From contig NZ_OY762974.1 of the NCBI RefSeq assembly GCF_963667135.1, positions 3,857,054-3,921,053 of the forward strand: a stretch of DNA of 64,000 nt, given 5' to 3'. This stretch comes from an uncultured Macellibacteroides sp. (GTDB taxonomy: Bacteria; Bacteroidota; Bacteroidia; Bacteroidales; Tannerellaceae). Shown here one piece after another: positions 52,893 to 64,000 of this stretch (position 1 is its first letter; each line of letters starts with the position of its first letter). Position numbers and translations under genes: made by a program. The notes beneath the pieces are model-generated. The model ran no database searches. It had not been told where the DNA came from and worked only from the letters and a program-made list of their open reading frames with translations.

Positions 52893-53786
52893 TCAGCACT
52901 TAATACTTAGCTGACGAAGAACTTCACGAATCTTTTCGTATGTTGTAATACGTGTAGGAACCAAAGGTAAACGAAGCTTGTTTTCTATGTATCCCATGGT
53001 ATTCAAAATACTCTTTACACCAGCAGGATTACCATCTACAAATAGCAATTCAATTAACTCCGTAAATCTGTGATGAATGGTTAGGGCATTGTTATAGTCG
53101 CCGTTCAATGCAAGTCTTACCATTTTGCTGAATTCCTTCGGGAAGGCATTTCCTATCACAGAAATAACACCTACAGCCCCAAGGGTAATCAATGGAAAAG
53201 TGATTCCGTCATCACCAGAAATTACTTCGAAATTTGCCGGTTTATTCTTGATAATATCATCCATCTGGGTGATATTGCCTGACGCTTCTTTAACAGCTAC
53301 AACATTTTTAAAATCCCGCGCAATACGGAGAGTAGTCTGCGCAGTCATATTTACGCCCGTACGTCCCGGAACATTATAAATAACAATTGGAAGAGTTGTA
53401 GCTTCAGAAATAGCTTTATAGTGCTGATAGATTCCTTCCTGCGATGGTTTATTATAGTAAGGAACAACCGAAAGAATCGCATCAATACCATCGAAATTGT
53501 CGTTTTTAAGCTTTCCAACAATCGATCGCGTACAGTTGCCTCCTAATCCAAGCACTACCGGAATACGGCCGCGAACTTTAGAAACAACCAAACTTACAAT
53601 TTCTTTCTTTTCTTCCTCCGTTAACGTAGGTGTTTCAGCGGTAGTACCTAAAACTACCAAATAATCGGTGCCGTTTTGAACCTGATAATCTACCAGTCGT
53701 CCTAACGCTTCGTAATCGACACTCTCATCTTCTTTGAAAGGAGTGATCAAAGCCACACCCATTCCTTTTAAATTTATATCTATCAT
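52893..53786 (-). CDS. dapA: 4-hydroxy-tetrahydrodipicolinate synthase
   Basis: The TIM-barrel enzyme condenses pyruvate and aspartate semialdehyde in lysine and diaminopimelate synthesis. I chose the ATG at 53786 (297 residues). The promoter box TACATTTG (53819-53826) lies against the longer start at 53816, and the family begins near KGMGVALITPF. The Schiff-base lysine is in VVAVKEASGN (about 163), the Tyr in IVIYNVPGRTGVNM, and TTAETPTL carries the conserved Thr pair. It lies next to DUF6913 and ligA, all on the minus strand. Confidence 0.95.
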   Translation of the reverse strand: MIDINLKGMGVALITPFKEDESVDYEALGRLVDYQVQNGTDYLVVLGTTAETPTLTEEEKKEIVSLVVSKVRGRIPVVLGLGGNCTRSIVGKLKNDNFDGIDAILSVVPYYNKPSQEGIYQHYKAISEATTLPIVIYNVPGRTGVNMTAQTTLRIARDFKNVVAVKEASGNITQMDDIIKNKPANFEVISGDDGITFPLITLGAVGVISVIGNAFPKEFSKMVRLALNGDYNNALTIHHRFTELIELLFVDGNPAGVKSILNTMGYIENKLRLPLVPTRITTYEKIREVLRQLSIKC

Positions 53787-53818
53787 TGGGAAACTACACA
53801 TTTTGTTATTTCGCACTG

Positions 53819-53826
53819 CAAATGTA
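53819..53826 (-). promoter_or_regulatory. -7 box TACATTTG for dapA
   Basis: It is an exact match 33 nt upstream of the chosen ATG at 53786. Confidence 0.5.
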
Positions 53827-53836
53827 AGAATTTATA

Positions 53837-56379
<2,543 letters not shown>

Positions 56380-57213
56380 CTATTTACGAACACGTTCGGC
56401 TACAAACCACGGATTTGTAAGGTCTTCCTTATTATACGTCAGCGGGGTATTACCGTTAAGCTGATAAATCTCGCATCCGGCTTCCCTGACGACAGCATGA
56501 CCCGCTGCAGTATCCCATTCCATACAAGGAGCAAAACGAGGATAAATATCAGCACTTCCCTCGGCAACCATACCTAATTTTATGGAACTACCGCATACAA
56601 TCAATGAAACTTCACACCCCTGCTCACGAAGATTATCTACAAAAGCAGCCACATGAACATTCACATACGACCTCGAAGAAGCGACGATTACTCCTTCATG
56701 TTTATCTGCAAGCGGCAATCTCTCTTTCTTATCAAGCAATGTTTCCATTCCTTGCAAATAAGTATACGAACAGTTTCTTATCTTAAAGGCTCCATCCCCT
56801 TTGGTTGCATAATACAGAACCTGTTTAACTGGAATATAAATAACACCCAAAACAGGTTCGCTGTTCGAAATCAAAGCGATATTTACTGTAAATTCGCCGT
56901 TCTTTCTAAGAAAATCTTTCGTTCCATCAAGTGGATCAACCATCCAAAAGGTTTTCCAGTTTTTTCGCTCTTCGAAAGGGATAGAGCCGCCTTCTTCGCT
57001 CAAAACCGGATGAGCAGTATCACTCAAATAGGAAAAAATAATGGCGTTTGCATTCCTATCGGCCACTGTCAGGGGGGAATCATCAGCTTTCTGTTCCACT
57101 TCAAGTTCATCATCTGCTCCAGCATAAATCCGGCTAATCTCCTGTCCTGCATGGAGTGCAGCCCTGATTGCAACGTATAAATCGCATTTTGATACTCCCA
57201 TCTGTTCTTTCAT
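56380..57213 (-). CDS. cysQ: 3'(2'),5'-bisphosphate nucleotidase CysQ
   Basis: I chose the ATG at 57213 (277 residues), since a TATGTTTG box at 57229-57236 covers the ATG of the longer frame at 57231. The inositol-phosphatase-like fold has the metal motifs ILSEEGG-type SEEGGSIPFEER (about 73-84), WMVDPLDGTKDFLR (about 91-104) and the second motif PRFAPCMEWDTAAGHAVV (about 227-244). It hydrolyses 3'-phosphoadenosine 5'-phosphate from sulfate assimilation. Confidence 0.93.
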   Translation of the reverse strand: MKEQMGVSKCDLYVAIRAALHAGQEISRIYAGADDELEVEQKADDSPLTVADRNANAIIFSYLSDTAHPVLSEEGGSIPFEERKNWKTFWMVDPLDGTKDFLRKNGEFTVNIALISNSEPVLGVIYIPVKQVLYYATKGDGAFKIRNCSYTYLQGMETLLDKKERLPLADKHEGVIVASSRSYVNVHVAAFVDNLREQGCEVSLIVCGSSIKLGMVAEGSADIYPRFAPCMEWDTAAGHAVVREAGCEIYQLNGNTPLTYNKEDLTNPWFVAERVRK

Positions 57214-57228
57214 TCTTATTTGACAATG

Positions 57229-57236
57229 CAAACATA
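57229..57236 (-). promoter_or_regulatory. -7 box TATGTTTG for cysQ
   Basis: It is an exact TAnnTTTG match 15 nt upstream of the chosen ATG. Confidence 0.5.
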
Positions 57237-57311
57237 GTAAAGAAATGTCCTTTTATTGTATAACCCCCGCAATTTATAACTTATTTTTAGGAGCTCTTCT
57301 GAAAATAATTG

Positions 57312-57319
57312 TAAATTTG
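57312..57319 (+). promoter_or_regulatory. -7 box TAAATTTG for glyA
   Basis: It is an exact TAnnTTTG match giving a leader of about 65 nt before the glyA ATG. Confidence 0.5.
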
Positions 57320-57387
57320 CATCGTCTCTAACTAAATAGAGTTTCTTTTTTTGCATATTCATTTGCAGTAAACCAATTTTTTAGGTA

Positions 57388-58668
57388 ATGAAAAAGGACA
57401 ACATCATTTTCGACATCATTGAAAAAGAACATCAGCGGCAGCTTAAGGGTATTGAGCTAATAGCTTCTGAAAACTTTGTAAGTGACCAGGTAATGCAAGC
57501 CATGGGCAGCTGTCTTACCAATAAGTACGCCGAGGGTTATCCCGGAAAGCGTTATTATGGAGGATGCGAGGTAGTAGATCAAAGCGAAACCGTAGCCATC
57601 GAAAGACTGAAAAAGCTATTTAACGCCGAATGGGCAAACGTGCAGCCACACTCTGGAGCGCAGGCAAATGCTGCTGCATTCCTGGCAGTATTAAATCCAG
57701 GGGATACTTTCCTTGGGCTTAACCTCTCGCACGGCGGGCATCTTTCTCACGGTTCGCCCGTAAACAGCTCAGGGATTTTATATCATGCGACTGAATATAA
57801 CGTAAAAGAAGATACCGGTTTGGTTGATTACGACCAAATGGAAGAAGTAGCTCTTCGCGAACGGCCTAAATTGATTATTGGTGGTGGATCTGCTTATTCG
57901 CGTGAATGGGATTACAAGCGTATGCGTGAAATCGCCGACAAGGTAGGTGCATTGTTGATGATTGACATGGCACATCCAGCAGGTTTGATTGCTGCCGGCT
58001 TATTAAATAATCCGTTAGAATACGCACACATTGTTACTTCAACAACGCATAAAACCTTGCGTGGACCTCGTGGTGGTATTATTCTTGTAGGCAAAGATTT
58101 TGAAAATCCCTGGGGTAAAAAAACTCCAAAGGGCGAAACAAAGATGATGTCTCAATTGCTTGATTCGGCTGTATTCCCTGGTATTCAGGGTGGGCCACTG
58201 GAACATGTAATCGCTGCTAAAGCTGTATCATTTGGTGAAGCATTGGAACCTGAATACAAAGTTTATCAGGCACAGGTTAAAGCCAATGCCGCAGCAATGG
58301 CCAAAGCCTTTACAGAAAGCGGATACAAGATTATTTCCGGCGGTACAGATAACCACAGCATGCTTATCGATTTACGCACCAAGTTCCCTGAATTGACAGG
58401 GAAAGTGGCTGAAAAAGCATTGGTTGCTGCAGACATCACCGTTAACAAAAATATGGTTCCCTTCGACAGCCGTTCTCCATTCCTTACATCTGGTATCCGT
58501 GTAGGTACTCCCGCTATCACAACCCGTGGCGCAATGGAACCTTTGATGGAAGAAATAGTAGAAATGATGGATACTGTTCTTTCTAATCCTGAATGCGACA
58601 AGACAATCACGTCTGTTCGTGAAAAGGTAAATGGTATCATGAAAGAGTATCCCATCTTTGCATGGTAA
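57388..58668 (+). CDS. glyA: Serine hydroxymethyltransferase
   Basis: The 426-residue PLP enzyme interconverts serine and glycine with tetrahydrofolate. Visible motifs are [12 protein letters not shown] (about 20-31), YPGKRYYGG (about 51-59), the PLP lysine in [15 protein letters not shown] (about 221-235), and FSHGGH-like [10 protein letters not shown] (about 114-123). The start and length match the family. A strong terminator follows 6 nt after the stop. Confidence 0.97.
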   Translation: MKKDNIIFDIIEKEHQRQLKGIELIASENFVSDQVMQAMGSCLTNKYAEGYPGKRYYGGCEVVDQSETVAIERLKKLFNAEWANVQPHSGAQANAAAFLAVLNPGDTFLGLNLSHGGHLSHGSPVNSSGILYHATEYNVKEDTGLVDYDQMEEVALRERPKLIIGGGSAYSREWDYKRMREIADKVGALLMIDMAHPAGLIAAGLLNNPLEYAHIVTSTTHKTLRGPRGGIILVGKDFENPWGKKTPKGETKMMSQLLDSAVFPGIQGGPLEHVIAAKAVSFGEALEPEYKVYQAQVKANAAAMAKAFTESGYKIISGGTDNHSMLIDLRTKFPELTGKVAEKALVAADITVNKNMVPFDSRSPFLTSGIRVGTPAITTRGAMEPLMEEIVEMMDTVLSNPECDKTITSVREKVNGIMKEYPIFAW

Positions 58669-58674
58669 TATAAT

Positions 58675-58710
58675 AAAGACGAGGTATGTCTTTGGCATAC
58701 CTCGTCTTTT
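58675..58710 (+). terminator. Terminator after glyA
   Basis: Arms AAAGACGAGGTATG / CATACCTCGTCTTTT enclose a 7-nt loop and end in a T run. Confidence 0.85.
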
Positions 58711-58751
58711 CTCTTCTTAAGCTAAAACACTCTATTAAATTTATAAACAAC

Positions 58752-61079
58752 ATGAAAACACTCGTTATGCTCTGTGCAGCCACTGCACTCAGCCTATTCG
58801 CATCGTGCGAAAGTCCAACGAAACAGATGCCTTACAATCAGGGTATCAATGTGATTCCCAAACCAGTTAGTTTGGTTCAGAATGAAGGAAACTTCAAACT
58901 AGACAAAAACACAACGTTCTCTGCTCCCGGCGCCGAAGCAAAAACAATTGCTGAATTCTTTGCAGCAAAGATGAAATCGTCAACAGGTTATACACTTGCA
59001 GTCAGCGACAAAGAAGCCTCTTCCAACGCTATCACTCTATTAATTGATGGATCTCTGGATGTAAACGAAGAAGGTTATACACTTGAAGCCACAAACAAAC
59101 TTATAACTATTAAAGCAAAAACAGCCAAAGGACTTTTCTACGGTATGCAAACTCTCATGCAGTTGTTACCAGCCGAAATAGAAAGTGCTGTAGAGGTTAA
59201 AGGAATAGCATGGACATTACCTTGTGTTACGGTAAAAGATCAGCCTCGCTTTGCCTATCGTGGCATAATGCTTGATCCTTGCCGCCATTTTATCCCTGTT
59301 GAAAACATCAAGAAGCAACTGGATGTACTCGCCTTATTTAAGATAAACAATTTCCACTGGCACCTTACAGAAGATCAGGGTTGGAGAATTGAAATCAAAA
59401 AATATCCAAAACTTACCGAGATCGGTTCAAAACGTATCGATGGTGAAGGAACAGAATATAGTGGTTTTTACACGCAGGAACAGATCAAAGAAGTGGTTGC
59501 ATATGCTGCTGCCCGCTTCATCAATGTAATTCCTGAGATTGAATTACCAGGTCATGCTCTTGCAGCAATCTCTGCTTATCCGGAACTTTCGTGTACAGGA
59601 CAACAACTTACTCCGCGTATTATCTGGGGTGTCGAAGAAGATGTTTATTGTGCTGGCAAAGAAGAAACTTTCAAGTTTTTGGAAGATGTAATTGCCGAAG
59701 TAGCTCCTTTATTCCCTGGAGAATACTTTCATATTGGCGGAGACGAATGTCCTAAAACCCGTTGGGAAAAGTGTCCATTATGTCAGAAAAGAATGCGCGA
59801 AAACAAGCTAAAGGATGAACACCAACTGCAAAGTTATTTCGTGCAACGCATGGAAAAGGTACTAGAAAAATACGGAAAGAAAATGATCGGCTGGGACGAA
59901 ATACTGGAAGGCGGTCTTGCTCCTTCTGCAACTGTTATGTCTTGGAGAGGTGAAGAAGGTGGTATTGCAGCTGCAAGCATGGACCATGATGTAATTATGA
60001 CTCCCGCAGGTAATGGCATGTACCTTGACCACTATCAGGGTGACTCTAAAATAGAGCCTGTTGCTATTGGAGGATTTACTTTGCTTGAAAAGGTTTATAA
60101 CTATAATCCTGTACCAGATACATTGGTTGGACTAGGCAAAAGTAACTTCATCAAGGGTGTGCAAAGTAACATCTGGTCTGAGTATATGTATAACACTGAT
60201 ATAATGGAATACCGTATTTATCCACGTATTCTGGCATTGTCAGAAATTGCATGGACACCGCTTGAAGGGAAAGATTATAAAGACTTTGAGCGTCGAATCG
60301 ACAATGCACTGGTACGTTTGGACGGACACGGTATCAATTATCATATTCCTCAACCTGAACAACCCGGAGGTTCTGTTAACTTCGTAGCCTTTACTGACAA
60401 AGCAACGCTTGAGTTTAAAACCTCTCGTCCGATTAAGGTTGTTTACACAACTGATGGCTCTGAACCTTCTGCTACTTCTGCAGTATATGCAACACCACTT
60501 GAATTCAGCAAAACAACAGTATTAAAAATCCGCTCAGTATTAGTTTCAGGTAAAATGAGCCCGGTCCGTACTATCACAGTGGAGAAGCAAACCTTGGCCC
60601 CTGCTAAAGAAGCAGCCACAACAAAACCAGGATTAAAAATGCAGGTTACCTATGGCAACTATCTCGAGTCATCCAAACTGGCGAGCGTTACAGACTGGAA
60701 AGAATCTACAATCAAAGATTTAATGGAAATTCGCTCTGTTGAAAAGACCGACGAAGCTATGCGTAACGTTAAACAATACGCTGCCGTTGCAACTGGATAC
60801 ATCAACATTCCTGAAGATGGCGTTTATTTCTTCTCTTCAGATAATGAAGAAGTCTGGATTGATGGCAAGTTGTTAATCAATAACGGCGGCGAAGTAAAAC
60901 GCTTTTCTCGTCACGATAGCTCAGCTGCTCTTGCAAAAGGTCAGCACGAAATTAAAGTTGTATTCCTTGGACACATAATAGGAGGATGGCCTTCTAACTG
61001 GAACGATGGTAGCGTTAAGTTACGCAAAGCCGGAACCGAGACGTTTGTAGCTGTTACTCCAGAAATGCTATCATTCTAA
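58752..61079 (+). CDS. Family 20 beta-N-acetylhexosaminidase lipoprotein
   Basis: I used the ATG at 58752 (775 residues) because it begins the lipoprotein signal (LSLFASC); the longer frame reads back through the glyA terminator. Domains in order are GH20b (about 35-160), the GH20 barrel (about 165-510) with the catalytic pair in FHIGGDECPKTRWEKC, a chitobiase-type C-terminal beta-sandwich (about 540-610), and a PA14-like domain (about 640-770). It removes terminal GlcNAc or GalNAc from host or dietary glycans at the cell surface. Confidence 0.93.
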   Translation: MKTLVMLCAATALSLFASCESPTKQMPYNQGINVIPKPVSLVQNEGNFKLDKNTTFSAPGAEAKTIAEFFAAKMKSSTGYTLAVSDKEASSNAITLLIDGSLDVNEEGYTLEATNKLITIKAKTAKGLFYGMQTLMQLLPAEIESAVEVKGIAWTLPCVTVKDQPRFAYRGIMLDPCRHFIPVENIKKQLDVLALFKINNFHWHLTEDQGWRIEIKKYPKLTEIGSKRIDGEGTEYSGFYTQEQIKEVVAYAAARFINVIPEIELPGHALAAISAYPELSCTGQQLTPRIIWGVEEDVYCAGKEETFKFLEDVIAEVAPLFPGEYFHIGGDECPKTRWEKCPLCQKRMRENKLKDEHQLQSYFVQRMEKVLEKYGKKMIGWDEILEGGLAPSATVMSWRGEEGGIAAASMDHDVIMTPAGNGMYLDHYQGDSKIEPVAIGGFTLLEKVYNYNPVPDTLVGLGKSNFIKGVQSNIWSEYMYNTDIMEYRIYPRILALSEIAWTPLEGKDYKDFERRIDNALVRLDGHGINYHIPQPEQPGGSVNFVAFTDKATLEFKTSRPIKVVYTTDGSEPSATSAVYATPLEFSKTTVLKIRSVLVSGKMSPVRTITVEKQTLAPAKEAATTKPGLKMQVTYGNYLESSKLASVTDWKESTIKDLMEIRSVEKTDEAMRNVKQYAAVATGYINIPEDGVYFFSSDNEEVWIDGKLLINNGGEVKRFSRHDSSAALAKGQHEIKVVFLGHIIGGWPSNWNDGSVKLRKAGTETFVAVTPEMLSF

Positions 61080-61134
61080 TTAAATCCGTAATAACTTAGG
61101 ACTGTCAAATTTAAACAGCTCTTAGTATTATCCA

Positions 61135-61178
61135 TAAAAAAAGGCCCTTAACCGGAATTCGGTTTAAGGGCCTTTTTA
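61135..61178. terminator. Bidirectional terminator between GH20 and the histidine kinase
   Basis: Arms AAAAAGGCCCTTAAaCCG / CGGtTTAAGGGCCTTTTT around an EcoRI-like centre lie between two convergent genes. Confidence 0.85.
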
Positions 61179-61189
61179 TGAATAACAAT

Positions 61190-62746
61190 TTAGGTACGCA
61201 TATCAGGAACAGGAAAAACTGGCAAAGAAAAATAAAAGACGCTCCCTTCTCCCGGCTGAGAAGTAACTCTAACAGACCCCCCCATAATTTTAACCAACCC
61301 TTTGGTAATAGACAAACCAAGACCAAATCCATTCTGATTAGCAGTAAGCTTTACAAAGCGATCAAAAATTGCATCCAGCTTATCTTCAGAAATTCCGATA
61401 CCAGTATCTTTTACATAAAACTCCACCATATCGGCGTTAGCTGTATAACCAAATGAAATTGTTCCCTGTATCGTATTATTTAACGCATTATTCAATAAAT
61501 TATTCATAATCTGAATAAAACGACTTTTATCAGCCATAAGCAACAGATCAGTCTCAGGACAATCATATTCCAACATCACCCCTTCAGGCATGCGCAATTT
61601 TGTGATACGATATACATCATTAAGCAATTGCTTCAAAGATAATGGCTCCAATTGAATCGTTATTGTATCCGATTCAATTTTTGAGAGATCAAGTATGTCA
61701 TTAATCAACCTCAATAGCAATTCATTATTCGTTTTAATGATCTCACTGTATTTTTTTCTGTCATCCTCATCCTCCGCATACGCCATCAGGTCAGAAAATC
61801 CCACAATAGCATTAAGTGGAGTTCTGATCTCATGACTCATATTTGCTAAAAATGCAGATTTCATCTTATCAGCCTTCTCGGCTGATTCTTTCGCTTCAAT
61901 GAGCGAAGTAATATCCCACCAAAGTGAAACAATTAAAAAATGATTATCTCCTTGCGGAACCAAAAACTTCATCAAGTCCTGGTATTTTTTTTTACCCGAA
62001 GGCATTATCCGATGAGTTTTTAAAGTCAACGACACACCGGTTCGTAACAACTCTTCCTCCTGCAATCGAATTTCCTCTCTTAATGAATTGCTAAACAACC
62101 CTATTTCTTCATTTGATTTACCTATTGCCTGAATGGCAGGTATTCCGGTATTTCTCTCTAATTCTTTATTCCAGTAAAGATAACGAAATTTATCTGATGG
62201 ATCTTTGATGGAAAGTTCCATCGGAATAGTATCAAGTATGGTATTCAACAACTTATTTAGCTCATCTACTCTCTTTTGCCGTACGAATCTCTGAGTTATA
62301 TTGTGAGTAAAAACCATCACTCTTTGTTCGTCAAATGCAATAGCCTTTGCTTGATAATAATATTTATTTTTATCATCATCAAAAATCATGTACTCAATAG
62401 ATCGTGGAATTCCGTCCTGAAGTATTTTTGAAACGGTTTCTCTTATTAATAGTAAATCTCTTGTTTCGTGCCTCCGGTCCAGATTTTGACCAACAATCAG
62501 CTGATTATAAACCACATCACTACCAGGGGTGACGATTTCTTCTATAACACCATCTTTACGTGCAATAAAAATTGTATCCGGAATGCATTCCAGAATTTTT
62601 CGACTTCGATAGTTTTCTTTTGAAATCGAATTAAATTCATTTTCAGGAAGTATAGAAGGGGTCAATGACTCCGTAAATACCATTCTACCATAAGAAAAGT
62701 CTATTGGAGTTTCTTTGATTGAATCATTCGTGGCTTTATTTGTCAT
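61190..62746 (-). CDS. PAS-domain sensor histidine kinase
   Basis: The 518-residue protein has no membrane segment. Two PAS-like domains fill residues about 45-165 and 170-285. A HisKA domain has the phosphoacceptor in [22 protein letters not shown] (about 302-323), and an HATPase domain has [11 protein letters not shown], the G1 box [13 protein letters not shown] and the G2 box [13 protein letters not shown]. It senses an intracellular signal. No response regulator is encoded next to it, so its partner is elsewhere. Confidence 0.92.
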   Translation of the reverse strand: MTNKATNDSIKETPIDFSYGRMVFTESLTPSILPENEFNSISKENYRSRKILECIPDTIFIARKDGVIEEIVTPGSDVVYNQLIVGQNLDRRHETRDLLLIRETVSKILQDGIPRSIEYMIFDDDKNKYYYQAKAIAFDEQRVMVFTHNITQRFVRQKRVDELNKLLNTILDTIPMELSIKDPSDKFRYLYWNKELERNTGIPAIQAIGKSNEEIGLFSNSLREEIRLQEEELLRTGVSLTLKTHRIMPSGKKKYQDLMKFLVPQGDNHFLIVSLWWDITSLIEAKESAEKADKMKSAFLANMSHEIRTPLNAIVGFSDLMAYAEDEDDRKKYSEIIKTNNELLLRLINDILDLSKIESDTITIQLEPLSLKQLLNDVYRITKLRMPEGVMLEYDCPETDLLLMADKSRFIQIMNNLLNNALNNTIQGTISFGYTANADMVEFYVKDTGIGISEDKLDAIFDRFVKLTANQNGFGLGLSITKGLVKIMGGSVRVTSQPGEGSVFYFSLPVFPVPDMRT

Positions 62747-62802
62747 TACTAATATCCATCAGCTGGTTAAAAAACGGCTGCAATATAACTAATTATTATT
62801 TT

Positions 62803-64000
62803 TTAATCAAATTTTATACGTAAAATCGTTAATGAACTAGGAGGAAACTCATAAACGACTGGTCCGCCGATAGCAAAACCAACTTTTTTCTTTATAGGAG
62901 ATACCTTATTTGGAGTCGAAAAAAGATTTACTGATTCAGGTTCACCCGATAATTCCGTAACCTCAGCTTCAGATCCAAAACTTCCACCATTTACGTTCAG
63001 TTGCGTTTTTTCAGGATGACGGGTTGTATTAACCACCTTTATGATAAATTGCTTGTTTTTTTCATCCCGGGTCGTTACAACTACAAGCGAAGGAATAGGA
63101 CGCATGCTTGCTTGCTGAACAAGTTTATCATTTACAAAACATTGAATCAGATTATCCTTACATATAATTTGCACCTTATACCAACGATTACTTTCAAAAG
63201 CAAAAGGCACATCAGGGGCCAGATTATCTTTTAAAAGACCGGCCATTCTATACAATTCGCAATTCTCCTGTCCAATCGTAAAACAAATATGGTTAGCTTT
63301 TGTCTCATACTTTCCATTGTCTCTTACTCTTAATTGAACCTGGCCGCTTCCTTTTGTTCGCTTTACAAAAGTTGTAAAACTATAATCATGCTCGGCAGAA
63401 TCACCTAGCAAAATATAATTCCAACGATTAGCATCGGCCGTAAGCATTCTATCCGAAAAGTTCCATCCCCCATTAGCTATTACCTTACGGAAAACATTTG
63501 ATCCATTTATCGATATATCCTTAAAATCAAAACTATTATCAAACATAGAAATAGATGCAGCTCCGAAAGTAACCTGCGGTTTCTCGTAAGATTCAACTGT
63601 TGTTTTCAATATCGCATCCCCCCGATTTTCGCCCAACATCTTAAGAACATAATATGAAGGAGTTGGAACGGCCTGTTTATTATTAAAAAGAATCAGACCT
63701 TTCGACCTTTTGTCAACCTGCACATTGGCAAGTAAAGGCGCATATGCAATACGTTTCACAGCATCAGGATTTCGTTCCAAACCGAAAAGAAAGCATGCTT
63801 CAGAAAGTGCCGCCTGCAAAGTCCCACGGGATTCTTCTCTAGCCGTACCGAACTCTCCGACAAACATTGGAGGTTGGCGACGCTTATATAAAAATTCATC
63901 GAAACGACTTTGATTCGAGATAAAAAACGATTCATCTGCGTAATAATGACTATCCACCCAGTCTACCCTGTTTCGACTGTCTGTAATTGTGTTCCCAATC
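62803..64000 (-). CDS. Family 51 alpha-L-arabinofuranosidase (N-terminus beyond window)
   Basis: The reading frame is open from the right edge of the window, so the gene continues beyond 64000; the in-frame GTG at 63957 is not the true start. About 398 residues are visible. The nucleophile region is PPMFVGEFGTAREESRGTL and the family segment ACFLFGLERNPDAVKRIAYAPLLANV follows. A concanavalin-like/laminin-type insert precedes the C-terminal arabinofuranosidase beta domain (TTRHPEKTQLNVNGG ... VYEFPPSSLTILRIKF). It releases arabinose from plant or arabinan-type glycans. Confidence 0.88.
   Translation of the reverse strand, partial: IGNTITDSRNRVDWVDSHYYADESFFISNQSRFDEFLYKRRQPPMFVGEFGTAREESRGTLQAALSEACFLFGLERNPDAVKRIAYAPLLANVQVDKRSKGLILFNNKQAVPTPSYYVLKMLGENRGDAILKTTVESYEKPQVTFGAASISMFDNSFDFKDISINGSNVFRKVIANGGWNFSDRMLTADANRWNYILLGDSAEHDYSFTTFVKRTKGSGQVQLRVRDNGKYETKANHICFTIGQENCELYRMAGLLKDNLAPDVPFAFESNRWYKVQIICKDNLIQCFVNDKLVQQASMRPIPSLVVVTTRDEKNKQFIIKVVNTTRHPEKTQLNVNGGSFGSEAEVTELSGEPESVNLFSTPNKVSPIKKKVGFAIGGPVVYEFPPSSLTILRIKFD

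Overview
The window is a chromosomal segment from a member of the Bacteroidota, most likely order Bacteroidales (Tannerellaceae/Parabacteroides-like; the family level is inference). The evidence is the repeated Bacteroidota -7 promoter box TAnnTTTG upstream of genes on both strands, the weak Shine-Dalgarno sequences, and typical content: the lipoprotein TamL, a DUF4296 lipoprotein next to lspA, an OMP with a carboxypeptidase-like regulatory domain, a UpxY/NusG-like factor, LytTR two-component proteins, and secreted GH20, GH43 and GH51 glycosidases. Most of it is ordinary core genome. No integrase, transposase, phage gene or CRISPR array was seen.

Layout. 0-4 kb: the end of a Tat-exported SQR-like flavoprotein, a DMT transporter, a cupin, and three small unknown or secreted proteins. 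4-14 kb: tRNA-Arg, tamL, a divergent SpoU/TrmH methyltransferase, then a minus-strand run of ileS, a DksA-like gene, lspA, a DUF4296 lipoprotein and a short unknown ORF whose end is antisense to the methyltransferase; a thioredoxin and tRNA-Asp follow. 14-26 kb: aminotransferase, YqgE, GNAT, glycosyltransferase, recR, OPT transporter with SpoIID/LytB protein, LytTR regulator with its histidine kinase, and a sodium:solute symporter with engB. 26-29 kb: a compact YtrA-type ABC module (ATPase, permease, GntR regulator, anchored beta-rich protein).

29-34.5 kb is the most unusual part. Three tRNA-Pro(TGG) genes lie in repeated units that carry promoter and terminator. Two of these units are 187-bp near-identical direct repeats that bracket a 4.6-kb segment. 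That segment holds an AT-rich stretch, an orphan 170-aa protein preceded by five copies of ATATCTTT in palindromic arrangement, a 3'-truncated methyltransferase and an OMP/TonB-like receptor.

34.5-46 kb: a large AsmA-like protein, then a complete drug-exporter operon (TetR, TolC, HlyD adaptor, two ATPases, two ABC-2 permeases) and an upstream AraC regulator. The TetR and AraC genes carry near-identical palindromes abutting the -7 box, each 49 nt from the start codon, which suggests a common repressor. 46-64 kb: GH43, serine ammonia-lyase, DUF5009 acyltransferase-like protein, cobQ, a frameshifted UpxY/NusG-like gene, a Tat-exported Gfo/Idh/MocA oxidoreductase, dapA, a DUF6913 protein, ligA, cysQ, glyA, GH20 hexosaminidase, a PAS histidine kinase and the C-terminal part of a GH51 arabinofuranosidase running off the window.

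No wholly new multi-gene system is evident. The observations most worth following are the TetR/AraC operator pair, the tRNA-Pro-bracketed segment and its iteron-like region, and the frameshifted UpxY gene.
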